Origin: an uncultured Rhodocyclaceae bacterium
GTDB taxonomy: Bacteria > Pseudomonadota > Gammaproteobacteria > Burkholderiales > Rhodocyclaceae
Assembly (NCBI GenBank): GCA_907163075.1
Contig: CAJQTY010000001.1
Location: 992,001 to 1,056,000 of the forward strand
DNA: 64,000 bases
Direction of reading: 5' to 3'
Every line of letters begins with the position of its first letter. Within the stretch, counting starts at the first letter, position 1. Below the pieces are notes generated by a model. The model searched no databases. It saw nothing but the letters and a program-made list of their open reading frames with translations, and was not told the origin of the DNA. Shown here in pieces: positions 1-9,556 of this stretch. The position numbers and the translations under genes are program-made.

Positions 1-300
1 AAACTCCTGTATCGCCCGCCGATCCTGCGGGGTGAAGGCATCCCCATGGCGCCGGTAGAGTATGTCGGTCTGCTCAAAGGGTGCCGGGCGAGTGTCGTCC
101 AGAAAATCCCGAAAATCGTGCCGGTAGAAATTGGCGAGAATCAGGACTTCATCACCCGAGGGCTTCGATTGCACCGACTCAACCATGGAGATGCGATCCG
201 ACGGGATCCCTGTCGCTGCGCTCACTACTTCGAGCGTAAGCGACTGGAGTTCCCTCGCTTTCATGAGTTTCCGTGCAATGGCCTGGTGATCAAGTCCCAT
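1..300 (-). CDS. XRE-type HTH / ImmA-like regulator, 3' end outside window
   Basis: An open frame of exactly 100 codons starts with ATG at 300 and runs off the window start without a stop. The N-terminal part reads as a helix-turn-helix of the XRE class (KARELQSLT...ATGIPSDRISMVES, about residues 15-45), followed by a region (RHDFRDFLDDTRPAP...) typical of XRE proteins fused to an ImmA/IrrE-like peptidase domain. The peptidase motif itself would lie outside the window. It follows the 342-1961 gene by 41 bp on the same strand and is probably the distal gene of the defence operon. Known members are antitoxins or stress and phage-repressor regulators; which one this is cannot be told. Confidence 0.6.
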   Translation of the reverse strand, partial: MGLDHQAIARKLMKARELQSLTLEVVSAATGIPSDRISMVESVQSKPSGDEVLILANFYRHDFRDFLDDTRPAPFEQTDILYRRHGDAFTPQDRRAIQEF

Positions 301-341
301 TACCTACCCCTTGGGAAGAGAGGATGCGTTGCTGGAATAGT

Positions 342-1961
342 TCATAGCGCGCTCTTTCGCGTCCGGCGGTATTTCTGAAGGCGACTATTGGGTTTTTCCG
401 GGAGGGTAAATTCGACCAGGCCCGCTTCCATGAGGTCAGCGATGGCTTGCTTGGCTGCGCCTGAAACAGATTTGTGGCCCAGGGCCTGCGCAACTTCCGA
501 ACGGCTCAAGGGGGCGCGAGCGATAGCCGCCATAATTCTGTGATGGATCGACTCTGGCCCCCACTCTGCCCGCCACTGTGGCCGGGAGCGCCATTCGCCC
601 TCCGACTCTGGCCTCGACTCTGGCCTCGACTCTGGCCTCGACTCTGGCCTCGACTCTGGCCCAGCCGGTGAAGTGGCCTCCCCTGCGGCAGATGCTGCTA
701 CTTCCAGCGCCGCCGGATGGATCGGCAGCCGCACCATAAAATAGCTGTGATCTTCATCGAACTCAAACTCGGCCGGAGGCGAACCATTCCTCTCCATGGC
801 TTCCAAAATCTTGGGGATGCCGGTGGCGCGGCCTTCGGTGAATTCCAGTTCCTTCAGGAATTCGCCGATGCGGCGATTGCGATAACGTCGTGGCCGGGCG
901 CGACCGGCGCGCAATTGCTCCAGCCGCACCGAACGATCCGGTCCCGGATAGCTAATGACAAATAACTCGTTGCGCTCGATACGGACCTCGATCGGTTCGC
1001 GCGTGTCGTAGCCCCGGTGATAGACCGCATTGACGACGGCTTCTTCGATAGCGTCGTAAGGAAAGTTTTCGACGCGAGTGGCCTCGGCTCGCCCGTGATG
1101 CTTGATGACAGTTTCGGTAATCAGGTTGCGCTTGATGTAATCGAGCGCGTCGCGGGTCATGCGGGGTATCGGGCCTTTGAATATCTTCTCCGAGAATTTG
1201 TTGCCGCCCGGCCCTTCCTTGGGAAACCAGACGACGTCGATCTGCATAGCGGGAAAGAAGCGCCACGGCTCCGGGTTGAACATCATCAGGCCGACATTGA
1301 GCGGAAACGGCGCCTCCTCCGGTCCGCCGATGACGCCCATCTGACGGCCGAGTTCGATCAATGAAAGATTGGGCGCCTGCCTGGACAGATCGCTGTCCAC
1401 CTGTTGCAGATAGTTCTGCATCAGGTCGCGGGAGAGACTGTCCACCTTGGCCTGCTGGTTGACGCGGTCGTCATGGGGAATGGTAGCCGCCAGCGACATG
1501 AGTTCGGTTTCATCCGCCCCCTTGGCGCGAATGGTGCTGGAACCCTTGCGGATGTAATAGGCGTAGTCCCGGCTGTCCTTGCTCAGACTGGTTTTCGCCT
1601 TGTAGGGGCGCGTCGGCCCACCCAAGGCCCAGAGCACGAGAACATGCCGTCCCTCGATTTCGACCGGAACGGCGATGGGATGGTAGTACGGCGCGATGGC
1701 ACTGAAGCCGAGGTTCAACAGTTCCTTCTGGATGGCGTCGATTTGCTCGGGATCGATACCCACTGGCGGCAGAACTGGACGCCCATTGCTTTCCGCAACG
1801 CCGATCAGGATGTAGCCGCCGCCCAGGTTGTGAATATCGTTGGCGAAAGCACAGAGGCTGTGCAGAACCGCCTCGGGGTTCCACCCGGCCTTGAATTCGA
1901 GGCGTTCCCATTCGACGGGCTTGCCGCCGAGGAGGTCGTTTATGTTGATAGGGAGCGCCAT
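342..1961 (-). CDS. AlbA_2/Schlafen-type ATP-binding protein with C-terminal winged helix
   Basis: 539 aa. The N-terminus has the AlbA_2 (Schlafen-AAA-like) signature, with ERLEFKAGWNPE near residue 20 and a GGGYILIGV strand near 50. A GHKL/HATPase-like segment (AIEEAVVNAVYHRGYD) lies near residue 310. A repetitive linker of PESR units follows, then a C-terminal winged-helix segment (SRSEVAQALGHKSVSGAAKQAIADLMEAG). Proteins of this architecture act as transcriptional regulators or as accessory parts of defence islands; the biochemical activity is not settled. It lies 89 bp downstream of the PLD-like gene on the same strand, so it is probably co-transcribed with the restriction cassette. Confidence 0.75.
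   Translation of the reverse strand: MALPININDLLGGKPVEWERLEFKAGWNPEAVLHSLCAFANDIHNLGGGYILIGVAESNGRPVLPPVGIDPEQIDAIQKELLNLGFSAIAPYYHPIAVPVEIEGRHVLVLWALGGPTRPYKAKTSLSKDSRDYAYYIRKGSSTIRAKGADETELMSLAATIPHDDRVNQQAKVDSLSRDLMQNYLQQVDSDLSRQAPNLSLIELGRQMGVIGGPEEAPFPLNVGLMMFNPEPWRFFPAMQIDVVWFPKEGPGGNKFSEKIFKGPIPRMTRDALDYIKRNLITETVIKHHGRAEATRVENFPYDAIEEAVVNAVYHRGYDTREPIEVRIERNELFVISYPGPDRSVRLEQLRAGRARPRRYRNRRIGEFLKELEFTEGRATGIPKILEAMERNGSPPAEFEFDEDHSYFMVRLPIHPAALEVAASAAGEATSPAGPESRPESRPESRPESRPESEGEWRSRPQWRAEWGPESIHHRIMAAIARAPLSRSEVAQALGHKSVSGAAKQAIADLMEAGLVEFTLPEKPNSRLQKYRRTRKSAL
604..663 (-). repeat. 12-bp in-frame tandem repeat coding for (PESR)n
   Basis: The 12-bp unit GACTCTGGCCTC (plus strand) is repeated almost perfectly about 4.75 times from 604, with a related unit near 544. 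On the coding strand it gives the PESR repeats of the AlbA-type protein. Because 12 is a multiple of 3, copy-number change would alter linker length without a frameshift. Confidence 0.9.
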
Positions 1962-2050
1962 GTGTTACTCCGGCAACAGGACGTGGATATCAAGGATATC
2001 CAGTCGCAAAACACGATAGGCAAATGATGCGCAGCTCAAGTCCCTCCCCA

Positions 2051-2926
2051 TCATGAATACGCCAGGAACACCGACTGACTTGAATAGTTCGCCCACTCCG
2101 TCGCGAAAATGGCGGGTGCCAACAACGACACCAAGTCAGTCGGCGTGGAATTTCCATCCTCGTTATCGTCCAGGCCGGTGTGGTACGACGCACCGCCCAC
2201 ATTGGTGAGAATGAAGCGGTTATGCATCGCCGTTTCCGGGTGCAGGAAGACCTGTACGGTGATCCCGGCAGGACGCATACCGGGAATATTCGAATCGAAG
2301 TAGTGCTTCAGATTGCCTGGCAAGGCGTTATTCGCACGGTGAATTTCCAGCACTACCCCGGTCTGCCCGTTACTGGCCAAGGCCGTCAATACACGCCCGA
2401 GCATTCTTCGCCAGCGCGACTTGTTCGGGTCAAAATGCGGGTCTATCAATTTCACCGTCTTGGATGCCCCAAGCAACAGCTCCACACAACCAACAATCTC
2501 GGCAGCCGTGCGCGTAATGTGTCGCTGGCCCGTGGTCTGGAACCGCAAATCGGAATCATCCAGCTCCGCCGCGACGAGCACTTCAGCATGTGCTGTCGGG
2601 TTTTCATGCGCGATGATGGCATCAAACGGCTGGCGGCCATGTTCGCTCATTGCTCTGGTCAGCCAAGGCTGGGCGCCATCGCCATTGGGCCGTTTCGATG
2701 CAATCAGCACATCATCCGTGATATTCCTGAGCCGGACTTCGATACGGTTCAACTCCTTGGTCCCTCGCAGGCTGGCCTGCGCAGCCTCGTAGACGAGCCG
2801 CTTCCAGTGCTTCGGAAAGCGCGAAATAACACGCCCTTGGCCTACCCCAAACTTTTCGATGAAGTAGCTGAAGTCCCGAAACGATGTGGCCAACACATCC
2901 GGCTCAAGCGCGAACTCCTTGATCAT
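2051..2926 (-). CDS. AAA-ATPase partner protein with PLD-like motifs
   Basis: 291 aa. I do not recognise a named family for the whole protein. A hydrophobic strand ending in LIDPHFDP (near residue 160) and a later HNRFILTNVGG (near residue 233) resemble the strand and HxK-type motifs of phospholipase D-like nucleases, although the usual lysine is replaced by arginine (H-N-R). Its ATG overlaps the stop codon of the upstream ATPase (ATGA), so the two are translationally coupled and probably form one effector/ATPase unit. A nuclease role is inferred. It could also be a non-catalytic partner. Confidence 0.55.
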   Translation of the reverse strand: MIKEFALEPDVLATSFRDFSYFIEKFGVGQGRVISRFPKHWKRLVYEAAQASLRGTKELNRIEVRLRNITDDVLIASKRPNGDGAQPWLTRAMSEHGRQPFDAIIAHENPTAHAEVLVAAELDDSDLRFQTTGQRHITRTAAEIVGCVELLLGASKTVKLIDPHFDPNKSRWRRMLGRVLTALASNGQTGVVLEIHRANNALPGNLKHYFDSNIPGMRPAGITVQVFLHPETAMHNRFILTNVGGASYHTGLDDNEDGNSTPTDLVSLLAPAIFATEWANYSSQSVFLAYS

Positions 2927-5022
2927 CAGAACAGCTCCTCCGCGCGCTCGTCGAAGAAGCCCTTGGGCCAGCGGGTGGTGAACTCGCCGGTCTCGTCGAT
3001 CGGCAGGGGCACCAGTTCGACCCCCGCGTCGGCGGACTGCACATAGACCACCGCGACGTCCTCCGGCTTGATGCCGATCGAACCCGGCGGAAGCTCGCCT
3101 TCCGCCGTTTCGCGTATCCGGCGCAGCAGGCGCAAGATTAGGTGTTCGCTGTGGGTCTCGATCAGGAAGCCGATACCATGCTCCTTGGCGCCCTTGATCA
3201 GCAGATCGCCGAGGCCGACCTGCACGGCGGGATGGATGTGCAATTCCGGCTGCTCGATGGCCACCAATGCGGCCGAAGGATCAAGCGCTGCCACTACCAC
3301 CGGCAACACCTGAGAAATGCCGATGCCGACGTCCCGAGGCTGAACATGCATGCCGGTCTTGGCGTCGATCAGATCAAGACGCTGCTTCTCCGGGGTCATT
3401 TCCAGTTGGCGCAACAGGTCGGGATCGGAGCGGACTCCGGCATCCGGGTCGGCTGCGCGGACCAGCCAGTTCAGCGTCCCGACATCGACCTCTTTGAAGC
3501 CGCGCCGTAGCACTTCGTAGCCCGTGGCCAGCTTGTCCTCGTCGGCCATCCAGCGGCTGACTTCTTCGACCAGGGACTCGTTGCCGCTCAGCAAGGTCTC
3601 CCATGCCGCGGTACCGTCGGCCCAGCGCGCCTCGTCGGGCGTCAGCGCCGCCTCGAAATCCCGTGCCGGCACGTTGCGGATCGGCCCGAGGTAGCGCAGC
3701 TTGCGCAACTGGTTACGGATCAAAACGCCCGGGCCGATAACCAAGGAAGAAAGAAAGGCGGTGAACTCGCGGGCGATGTATATGTTCGCCGAGCCGGCGG
3801 CAGAGACTGGAATCGACAGCAGCTCGCCAAGATGCGGCAGGGCGCCGTCGAAACCGGTCAGCCACTGGCGCAAGCCCTGGCCGGGACGTTCCATGCCGGT
3901 ATCGCGCACGGCGGCGAGAATGCCACCGAGAACCGAATAGGCATCATTGCCTTCCGCCGGCGCGGCATCGGCGTCTGGCACGTCGCCGAGATCACGCTGA
4001 TCGACCCAGTCATCCAGCGCATCGAACGCCTCGAGTTCGTCCTGGGTTTGGTAACGCAGGAAAATCGGGTTGTCCTTGTTCAGGCGAATGGAAACGTCGC
4101 GCCCATCCTCCGAAGCCGAGATGCGGGCCAACCAGTCGCCATTGATTCCCGCCTCATAGCCGACAATGACCGCTGTCTGCTTGATGGCGCTCCAGGCAAT
4201 TTCCAGCTTGATGCTTACCGCCTCGCACCGGTCGCGGGTTTCCTGCACCAATGTGTGAAAGTCCCAGATACCTCCTTCATCGAAGGTTTGTCCGGCCTGC
4301 CAGTCCTCCCAAGGCTCCGGTACCAGATCGGGCAGGCTGGCGCGGTTGAGTTCGAGTTCGAGCTTGATGCCTATGCGGCGCGAGAGGTCGCGCTGGTGCA
4401 CGAGGTTGCGGAAGCCGCCGAGATCGACGAACTCGCCGCCATAAAGCGTGCGGTCCGGGTTTGCATTGCGGCGATCAAGGACCTCACGCACGTATTGCAG
4501 GGCTTGCAGGATGGTGCTTTTGCCGGCGCTGTTGGCGCCGAACAGCAGCGTGATCGGTGCCAGTTCGACACGGACGCGCTCGCCGACGCCCTTGAAGTTT
4601 TCCAGTTCGATGGCGGTCAGGCGCGGCGGCAGATCGGCGCCTTCGCGCTCGCTGCCGGCCGGCGTGTCGAAGAACTGGAGGAAGCAGGCCAGCGCCTCCA
4701 GCGAGTCGATTTCCAGCGCCCGGCCATAGGGCGTTTCGCCTTCGCCGCGATGCTTGCGTCGAGGGAACTGGCGCATGTTGCTACCATGACGTAACTGATC
4801 GGGCTTGGGGCAAGTGACGCCGGGCAGGCCGAGGAAGGCCTCGAATTTCAGCTCGGGATGGACGACGACCTGGATTGAGGACGACAGGTCGCGTTCCTTG
4901 TAGAAGTAGAGGAACTGGCCACTGGTCGGCGCCTGGTATTCGTCGAGCTTAGCCGTGTCGCGGGTGCGGGCGTAGCGCTGCGCGGTGAAAACTTCCCTGA
5001 TTGAATTAACGTCCATGGCCAT
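2926..5022 (-). CDS. OLD-like AAA ATPase with DUF3696-type C-terminus
   Basis: 698 aa. Walker A GANSAGKST lies near residue 160. The Walker B/signature region AIEQPELHIHP is near 585 and is followed by a FLIETHSEHLILRLLRRI segment near 620. This is the SMC/ABC-like arrangement of OLD-type defence ATPases. The tail (GEFTTRWPKGFFDERAEELF) is typical of DUF3696 proteins. An unrecognised domain of about 130 residues precedes the ATPase. The gene starts 18 bp after hsdS and overlaps its downstream partner by four bases. The position inside a type I restriction operon and the family's known roles suggest a second anti-phage module. Confidence 0.75.
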   Translation of the reverse strand: MAMDVNSIREVFTAQRYARTRDTAKLDEYQAPTSGQFLYFYKERDLSSSIQVVVHPELKFEAFLGLPGVTCPKPDQLRHGSNMRQFPRRKHRGEGETPYGRALEIDSLEALACFLQFFDTPAGSEREGADLPPRLTAIELENFKGVGERVRVELAPITLLFGANSAGKSTILQALQYVREVLDRRNANPDRTLYGGEFVDLGGFRNLVHQRDLSRRIGIKLELELNRASLPDLVPEPWEDWQAGQTFDEGGIWDFHTLVQETRDRCEAVSIKLEIAWSAIKQTAVIVGYEAGINGDWLARISASEDGRDVSIRLNKDNPIFLRYQTQDELEAFDALDDWVDQRDLGDVPDADAAPAEGNDAYSVLGGILAAVRDTGMERPGQGLRQWLTGFDGALPHLGELLSIPVSAAGSANIYIAREFTAFLSSLVIGPGVLIRNQLRKLRYLGPIRNVPARDFEAALTPDEARWADGTAAWETLLSGNESLVEEVSRWMADEDKLATGYEVLRRGFKEVDVGTLNWLVRAADPDAGVRSDPDLLRQLEMTPEKQRLDLIDAKTGMHVQPRDVGIGISQVLPVVVAALDPSAALVAIEQPELHIHPAVQVGLGDLLIKGAKEHGIGFLIETHSEHLILRLLRRIRETAEGELPPGSIGIKPEDVAVVYVQSADAGVELVPLPIDETGEFTTRWPKGFFDERAEELF

Positions 5023-5040
5023 TGATTTTGTCCTTACTCC

Positions 5041-6150
5041 TTACAACTGCCCGCAAAATGCCTGATGAGATAGTGCGTTGAAGGCGTGGGCGGCCTCTAC
5101 AAGTTGAGATGCCATGCCTACAGCCATTTTTCGAACCTGTCGAGCGAGCTTTCCGAAGCGTTCTTTATCGGAACGATGAACTGACGGCACGAGGAAGCTT
5201 GCCAAATCGCTTGGGGAGATATGTGGAATCGTTGTCTCAGTAACTCGACAGTGACTAACAAACTGGTTCGAGTTAAGGCATCGGAAAATGAATTCTGAGT
5301 CGATCCCGTTTTTTGGGCGAATTCGTGCGACACGTTGCACCAACAAGGATCCTTCTACCTCGGCGCTAGCAATGCAACATTTCAACCCTGACGAAATCCA
5401 CGGGCGATCCATCGCCAGAAGTACGTCACCCGCGCCAATAGAGAATCGTTCCAAATTTCCAGTTAGTCCCCTCGGGTAGAAAGCGGTCTCGGACCAGTCA
5501 AATTGTCCGGTGCCAACATTGGTTCCCCGAATTAGACGAATATCAGTCAGGGCATTTGTGTAGCTTTCACTCCGAAATGCAAACCCAGTAATCACTTCGG
5601 CAATACCTGACAAAGCGATCGACTCAACCTTGGGACGGCACAAATCGGCAAATGCTGAATTAAGAAAGTCGTCGGCAAGTTTGAGGGCTTCGCCGCGCTT
5701 CTTGCGGATGGCATCGGCTTTGTCGAGGATCGCCGCGATGCGGCGCTGCTCTTCAATCGGCGGCTTTGGGACAGCTGCACGTTTGAGGTATTTGAAATGC
5801 CTGCTATACCCAAGATCGCTTGGCAAGCAAATGGTATTTAGATAATGGAAGAGAAATCTAGGATCAAAGCCTGGCCTAGCCTCAAGCACCTTGACTCCGT
5901 CTGCACCAAGCACGAAATCGAAATCAATATATTTGATTTTTTTGGTGTGATCACCAAAGAGGATTACTGCGTCATTACCTCTGCGGCAAAGCAATTCTTC
6001 GTCATCAACGTATCCAGAAACAAATTCCTGACCCTGATCGACAACAGGGAAGCGTCCTGTTTCGGAGAGAGCACTTGTTAGCACCTTAGGATTTCCGCCA
6101 GTGGCGTCCAGTATTGCCTCTTCAAAGGGGACCTGCACGTAATGACTCAA
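5041..6150 (-). CDS. hsdS: Type I restriction-modification specificity subunit HsdS
   Basis: 369 aa. Two target-recognition halves are separated by a central conserved helix ([34 protein letters not shown], about residues 133-168). The second half ends in another helical segment. This is the usual TRD1-CR-TRD2-CR plan, at the short end of the family's length range. It binds the bipartite DNA target and docks HsdM and HsdR. The start overlaps the hsdM stop by four bases, which indicates translational coupling. The recognition sequence cannot be predicted from this. Confidence 0.9.
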   Translation of the reverse strand: MSHYVQVPFEEAILDATGGNPKVLTSALSETGRFPVVDQGQEFVSGYVDDEELLCRRGNDAVILFGDHTKKIKYIDFDFVLGADGVKVLEARPGFDPRFLFHYLNTICLPSDLGYSRHFKYLKRAAVPKPPIEEQRRIAAILDKADAIRKKRGEALKLADDFLNSAFADLCRPKVESIALSGIAEVITGFAFRSESYTNALTDIRLIRGTNVGTGQFDWSETAFYPRGLTGNLERFSIGAGDVLLAMDRPWISSGLKCCIASAEVEGSLLVQRVARIRPKNGIDSEFIFRCLNSNQFVSHCRVTETTIPHISPSDLASFLVPSVHRSDKERFGKLARQVRKMAVGMASQLVEAAHAFNALSHQAFCGQL

Positions 6151-7658
6151 AGCATCGTCTCCAACTGGGCCATATCCGCCTGAATCTCGGCCTCCAGTGC
6201 CTTCATCCGCCCAAGAATCTCGGCTGGCGGATCGAACTTCACCTCCTCCCGCACCGCTTTCTTGTAGCGGTTGATGGACAGGTCGTATTTGTTGCCACGG
6301 ATATCGGCGACCGGCACCGCGAATGCTTTCGCGGTGCGATCCGAAAAGTCAGTTCCAGCGGTACGGCGTTTTTGATACTGCGCCAGCACATCGGGCAAAT
6401 CGTTGCCGTCGATTGGCTGCCGCTTGTCGTCGAGCGAGAAGCCGTCCGCCTGCACGTCGTAGAACAGGACGTCATCGGTGCCCCCGCCCTTAGTGAACAC
6501 CAGGATGGCGGTGGACACTCCGGCATAGGGCTTGAAGACGCCGGAGGGCAGCGAGATCACCGCTTCCAGTTGGTTCTCGTCGATCAGGTGCTGGCGCAGG
6601 GCCACATGCGCCTTGCTGGAGCCGAACAGCACGCCGTCCGGAACGATGGTGGCCGAGCGGCCGCCGTTCTTGAGCATGCGCAGGATGAGGGCGACGAACA
6701 GCAGTTCGGTCTTCTTGGTCTTGACCTTCTTCAACAGCGACGGATGCACGTCTTCCTCGTCCAGGCTGCCCTTGAACGGCGGATTGGCGAGGATGACGTC
6801 GAAGCCGGCTTCGGCCTGCTGGCGAAACTTCTCGGGGAACTGCTTGGAGAGGGTGTCCTGGTAGTGGATATCCGGGTTCTCGACGCCGTGCAGCATCAAA
6901 TTCATGGCGGCAATGCGCAGCATGGTCACGTCGAAGTCGAAGCCGTGGAACAGGCCGTTCTGGATATGCTCGCGGTAGGGCTCCAGGCGGTCGCCTGGGT
7001 AACCCTTGCTGCCGTCCGCAAAGGTTTCCACCAGTTCAGGGGACGAGTATTGCCGGCGCAGGTATTCCATGGCGCCGACCAGAAAGCCCGCCGTGCCGCA
7101 GGCCGGGTCGCCGACCACTTCGGTGGGCTTGGGATCGAGCAGTTCGACCATCAGTTTGATGACATGCCGCGGCGTGCGGAACTGGCCGTTGATGCCGGCG
7201 GTGCTGAGCTTGCTCAGCATGTATTCGTAGAGGTCGCCCTTGATGTCGCTGTTGCCCAGCGGCAGCAGATTGATCTGCGTGACGGCGGATACCAGCAAAC
7301 TCGCCTTGGGAACAAGACAGGTAGCGTCCTTCATGTATTCGCCGAAGGTGGTGTTCTTGCCGCCCAGGTCGCGCAGGTGCGGGAATACCTGATCGCGCAC
7401 ATGGTGCAGCATTTCCTCGCCGCCATATTCGCTCCAGTTCTTCCAGCGCAGGCTCTGCTGCTCGGGGCCGAAATTCTTGTGCGGCGATTTGCCGGTGCGG
7501 CCGGCCAGCTTCTCGAAGCGGGTTTCGTCGATGTCCAGCAGGCGTGCGAACATCAGGAAGGAAATCTGCTCGATAACGGTGAGCGGGTTGGTGATGCCGC
7601 CGGTCCAGAATTCCGTCCACAGACGGTCGATATCATTCTTGAGTTGATTGGTGATCAT
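6147..7658 (-). CDS. hsdM: Type I restriction-modification N6-adenine methyltransferase HsdM
   Basis: 503 aa, the usual length. An N-terminal HsdM_N helical domain is followed by the SAM-binding motif DPACGTAGF near residue 184 and the catalytic NPPF motif of amino-methyltransferases near residue 290. Both are intact, so activity is expected. It methylates adenine in the HsdS-defined target to protect host DNA. Its ATG overlaps the rmuC stop codon (ATGA) and its own stop overlaps the hsdS start, which places it in the middle of a tightly coupled operon. Confidence 0.95.
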   Translation of the reverse strand: MITNQLKNDIDRLWTEFWTGGITNPLTVIEQISFLMFARLLDIDETRFEKLAGRTGKSPHKNFGPEQQSLRWKNWSEYGGEEMLHHVRDQVFPHLRDLGGKNTTFGEYMKDATCLVPKASLLVSAVTQINLLPLGNSDIKGDLYEYMLSKLSTAGINGQFRTPRHVIKLMVELLDPKPTEVVGDPACGTAGFLVGAMEYLRRQYSSPELVETFADGSKGYPGDRLEPYREHIQNGLFHGFDFDVTMLRIAAMNLMLHGVENPDIHYQDTLSKQFPEKFRQQAEAGFDVILANPPFKGSLDEEDVHPSLLKKVKTKKTELLFVALILRMLKNGGRSATIVPDGVLFGSSKAHVALRQHLIDENQLEAVISLPSGVFKPYAGVSTAILVFTKGGGTDDVLFYDVQADGFSLDDKRQPIDGNDLPDVLAQYQKRRTAGTDFSDRTAKAFAVPVADIRGNKYDLSINRYKKAVREEVKFDPPAEILGRMKALEAEIQADMAQLETML

Positions 7659-9538
7659 TGTTCAATGGTTTCCAGTTGAGTGTCGTCGGCAGTCTCGGGC
7701 AGGTGCTCAAGTTCCAGGGCCGCCTTGGCCACCAGATGTTCGGGCAAAGGGGTCTGCACCGACACGCCAAGCTTTTCGAATTCCTTGGCCTGGCCGATCA
7801 AATTGCCCTTGCCGGTGTAGAGCTGCCCCATCGCCGTGCCGAAGGATTCTTTCGCCTTGTCGAGTTGCTTGCCCACTGCTTCCATGCTGCCCAGGAAGCT
7901 GACCAGCTTCTTGTATACCTTGCCGGCGCGGTCCGCGAGTTCTGCGGTATGGGCGTTCTGTTCCTCGAAGCGCCAGAGCTGGCGCACGATGTTCAGGCTG
8001 GTCAGCAGGGTGGTCGGCGTCGCCACCAGCACGTTTTGCTCGATGGCTTTCTGAAACAGACTCTCGTCGGCCCGTAGCGCTTCGACAAAGGCCGATTCAA
8101 TGGGGATGAACATGAACACCATCTCGGGCGAATTGAGGCCGGGCAGATCGAAATAGACCCGGTTCGACAGCTCCTGAATCCGGCTGGCCACCGCGTTGAC
8201 ATGTTCCTGCAGCGCTTGTTGCCGCGCGAGATCGTCCTCGGCATTCACATACCGCGTGTAGGCATTCAGGGATACCTTGGCATCGATGACGAGGTGCTTG
8301 GCCTGTGGCAGATAGATGACGACGTCCGGGCGCTTGCGCCCTTCTTCAGTATTGAAACTGACCTCGCGCTTGAAGTCCTTGCCCTCGCGCAGGCCGGAGC
8401 GATCGAGCACGTTGCCGAGAACCAGCTCGCCCCAGTTGCCCTGTTTCTTGGCCTGCCCCTTGAGCGCCGTTGCCAGACCATGCGCCTCTTCGGTCATCTG
8501 ACGATTCAGGTCTTTCAGTTGCGTCAGCTCGGCCTTGAGGGTGGCCTGCTGCTCGGTATCCTTGGTGTGGATTTCCTCCACCTTGGCCTTGAACTCGGTG
8601 ATCCGTTCCTTGAGCGGATCGAGGAGCTGGCCGATGTTGGTCTGGTTCTGCTCGGTGAAGCGCTTGGCTTTTTCTTCGAGGATGTCGTTGGCCAGGCTCT
8701 TGAACTGGTTGGACAGAGCTTCCTTGGCTTCCAGCAGCAGCGTCAGTTTTTCCTCGGCCTGGCTGCGCTCGGCACTCAGCTGTGTGGTCAGCTCGGCCTG
8801 TTCCGTGGTGAGGCGGTTGACCTGGGCTTCGGCCTGCTCACGTTGGGTTTTTTCGGTCTGCCAATCGGTGCGCAACGTGGCAAGGGCATCGCGTTCAGCT
8901 TTGAGTTCGGCATTGATGCGACCGGAGACCTCGCGCAAGTCAGCCGCCTGCTGGCGTGTTTCGGTCAGCTCTTGGTCCGAAGCGGCCAGTTTTCTTTCGA
9001 GGATCGGAATACGGGCGGCTTCCGCATCCAGGGTTGCCCGGCGCTCGTTGGATTGGTGCAAGGCAGTTGAGGCGGTGGCCAGCTCGCGTTCCGCAACCGC
9101 CAGGGCCTGCTCGGTTTTGGTGAGCCGGGCGGTAGCCGATTGCAGCGATTGGGCTTTTTCCGCCTCGCTGGTTGCCAAGCGCAGGATCTCCTGTTGATCG
9201 ACTTTTTGTTGTTCGAGCAGCTCAGAGACCTGCCCCTCCAGCGTCGGCACACGGGAGGCCCGTTCGTTGAGTTGGGCGCGTTCGTCGCGGGCAAGGTCCA
9301 GCGCCTCGCGCCATTCGGCCGCCTGTGCTTTGAGGGTGTCCTGGGCCTGGATCGACTGTACACGCTCCGCTTCGAGTGAACGTGCCCGTTCGTTAGCCGT
9401 GGCAAGATCGACCGCAACTGCAGTCTTGCCCTGTTCGACAGCGGCGGCGATCTTGCCCCGAATCAGCAGCCAGGTAAGCAGCACACCGACGACGAGGCCG
9501 ATGACGGCAGCGATTAGGGAAAGGAATTGGTTCTCCAC
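7655..9538 (-). CDS. rmuC: RmuC family DNA recombination protein
   Basis: 627 aa. An N-terminal membrane anchor (about residues 5-26) is followed by a long Gln/Glu/Ala-rich coiled coil up to about residue 330. The conserved RmuC domain comes next ([23 protein letters not shown]..., [34 protein letters not shown]), with the PD-(D/E)xK-like residues D...DAK. RmuC proteins limit inversions and other rearrangements at repeats, presumably as nucleases. Here it lies between hsdR (18 bp upstream) and hsdM (4-bp overlap), so this copy is part of the restriction operon rather than a free-standing housekeeping gene. Confidence 0.9.
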   Translation of the reverse strand: MENQFLSLIAAVIGLVVGVLLTWLLIRGKIAAAVEQGKTAVAVDLATANERARSLEAERVQSIQAQDTLKAQAAEWREALDLARDERAQLNERASRVPTLEGQVSELLEQQKVDQQEILRLATSEAEKAQSLQSATARLTKTEQALAVAERELATASTALHQSNERRATLDAEAARIPILERKLAASDQELTETRQQAADLREVSGRINAELKAERDALATLRTDWQTEKTQREQAEAQVNRLTTEQAELTTQLSAERSQAEEKLTLLLEAKEALSNQFKSLANDILEEKAKRFTEQNQTNIGQLLDPLKERITEFKAKVEEIHTKDTEQQATLKAELTQLKDLNRQMTEEAHGLATALKGQAKKQGNWGELVLGNVLDRSGLREGKDFKREVSFNTEEGRKRPDVVIYLPQAKHLVIDAKVSLNAYTRYVNAEDDLARQQALQEHVNAVASRIQELSNRVYFDLPGLNSPEMVFMFIPIESAFVEALRADESLFQKAIEQNVLVATPTTLLTSLNIVRQLWRFEEQNAHTAELADRAGKVYKKLVSFLGSMEAVGKQLDKAKESFGTAMGQLYTGKGNLIGQAKEFEKLGVSVQTPLPEHLVAKAALELEHLPETADDTQLETIEQ

Positions 9539-9556
9539 GAAATTCTCCTGTTTTTC

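Noticed and set aside
604-663. Possible CRISPR-like direct repeats
   Set aside because: The unit is 12 bp, contiguous, without spacers, and lies inside a reading frame.
6114-7679. Long plus-strand frame (521 codons) opposite hsdM
   Set aside because: It is the antisense shadow of a clearly conserved GC-rich gene; composition is His/Gln/Val-rich without domain pattern.
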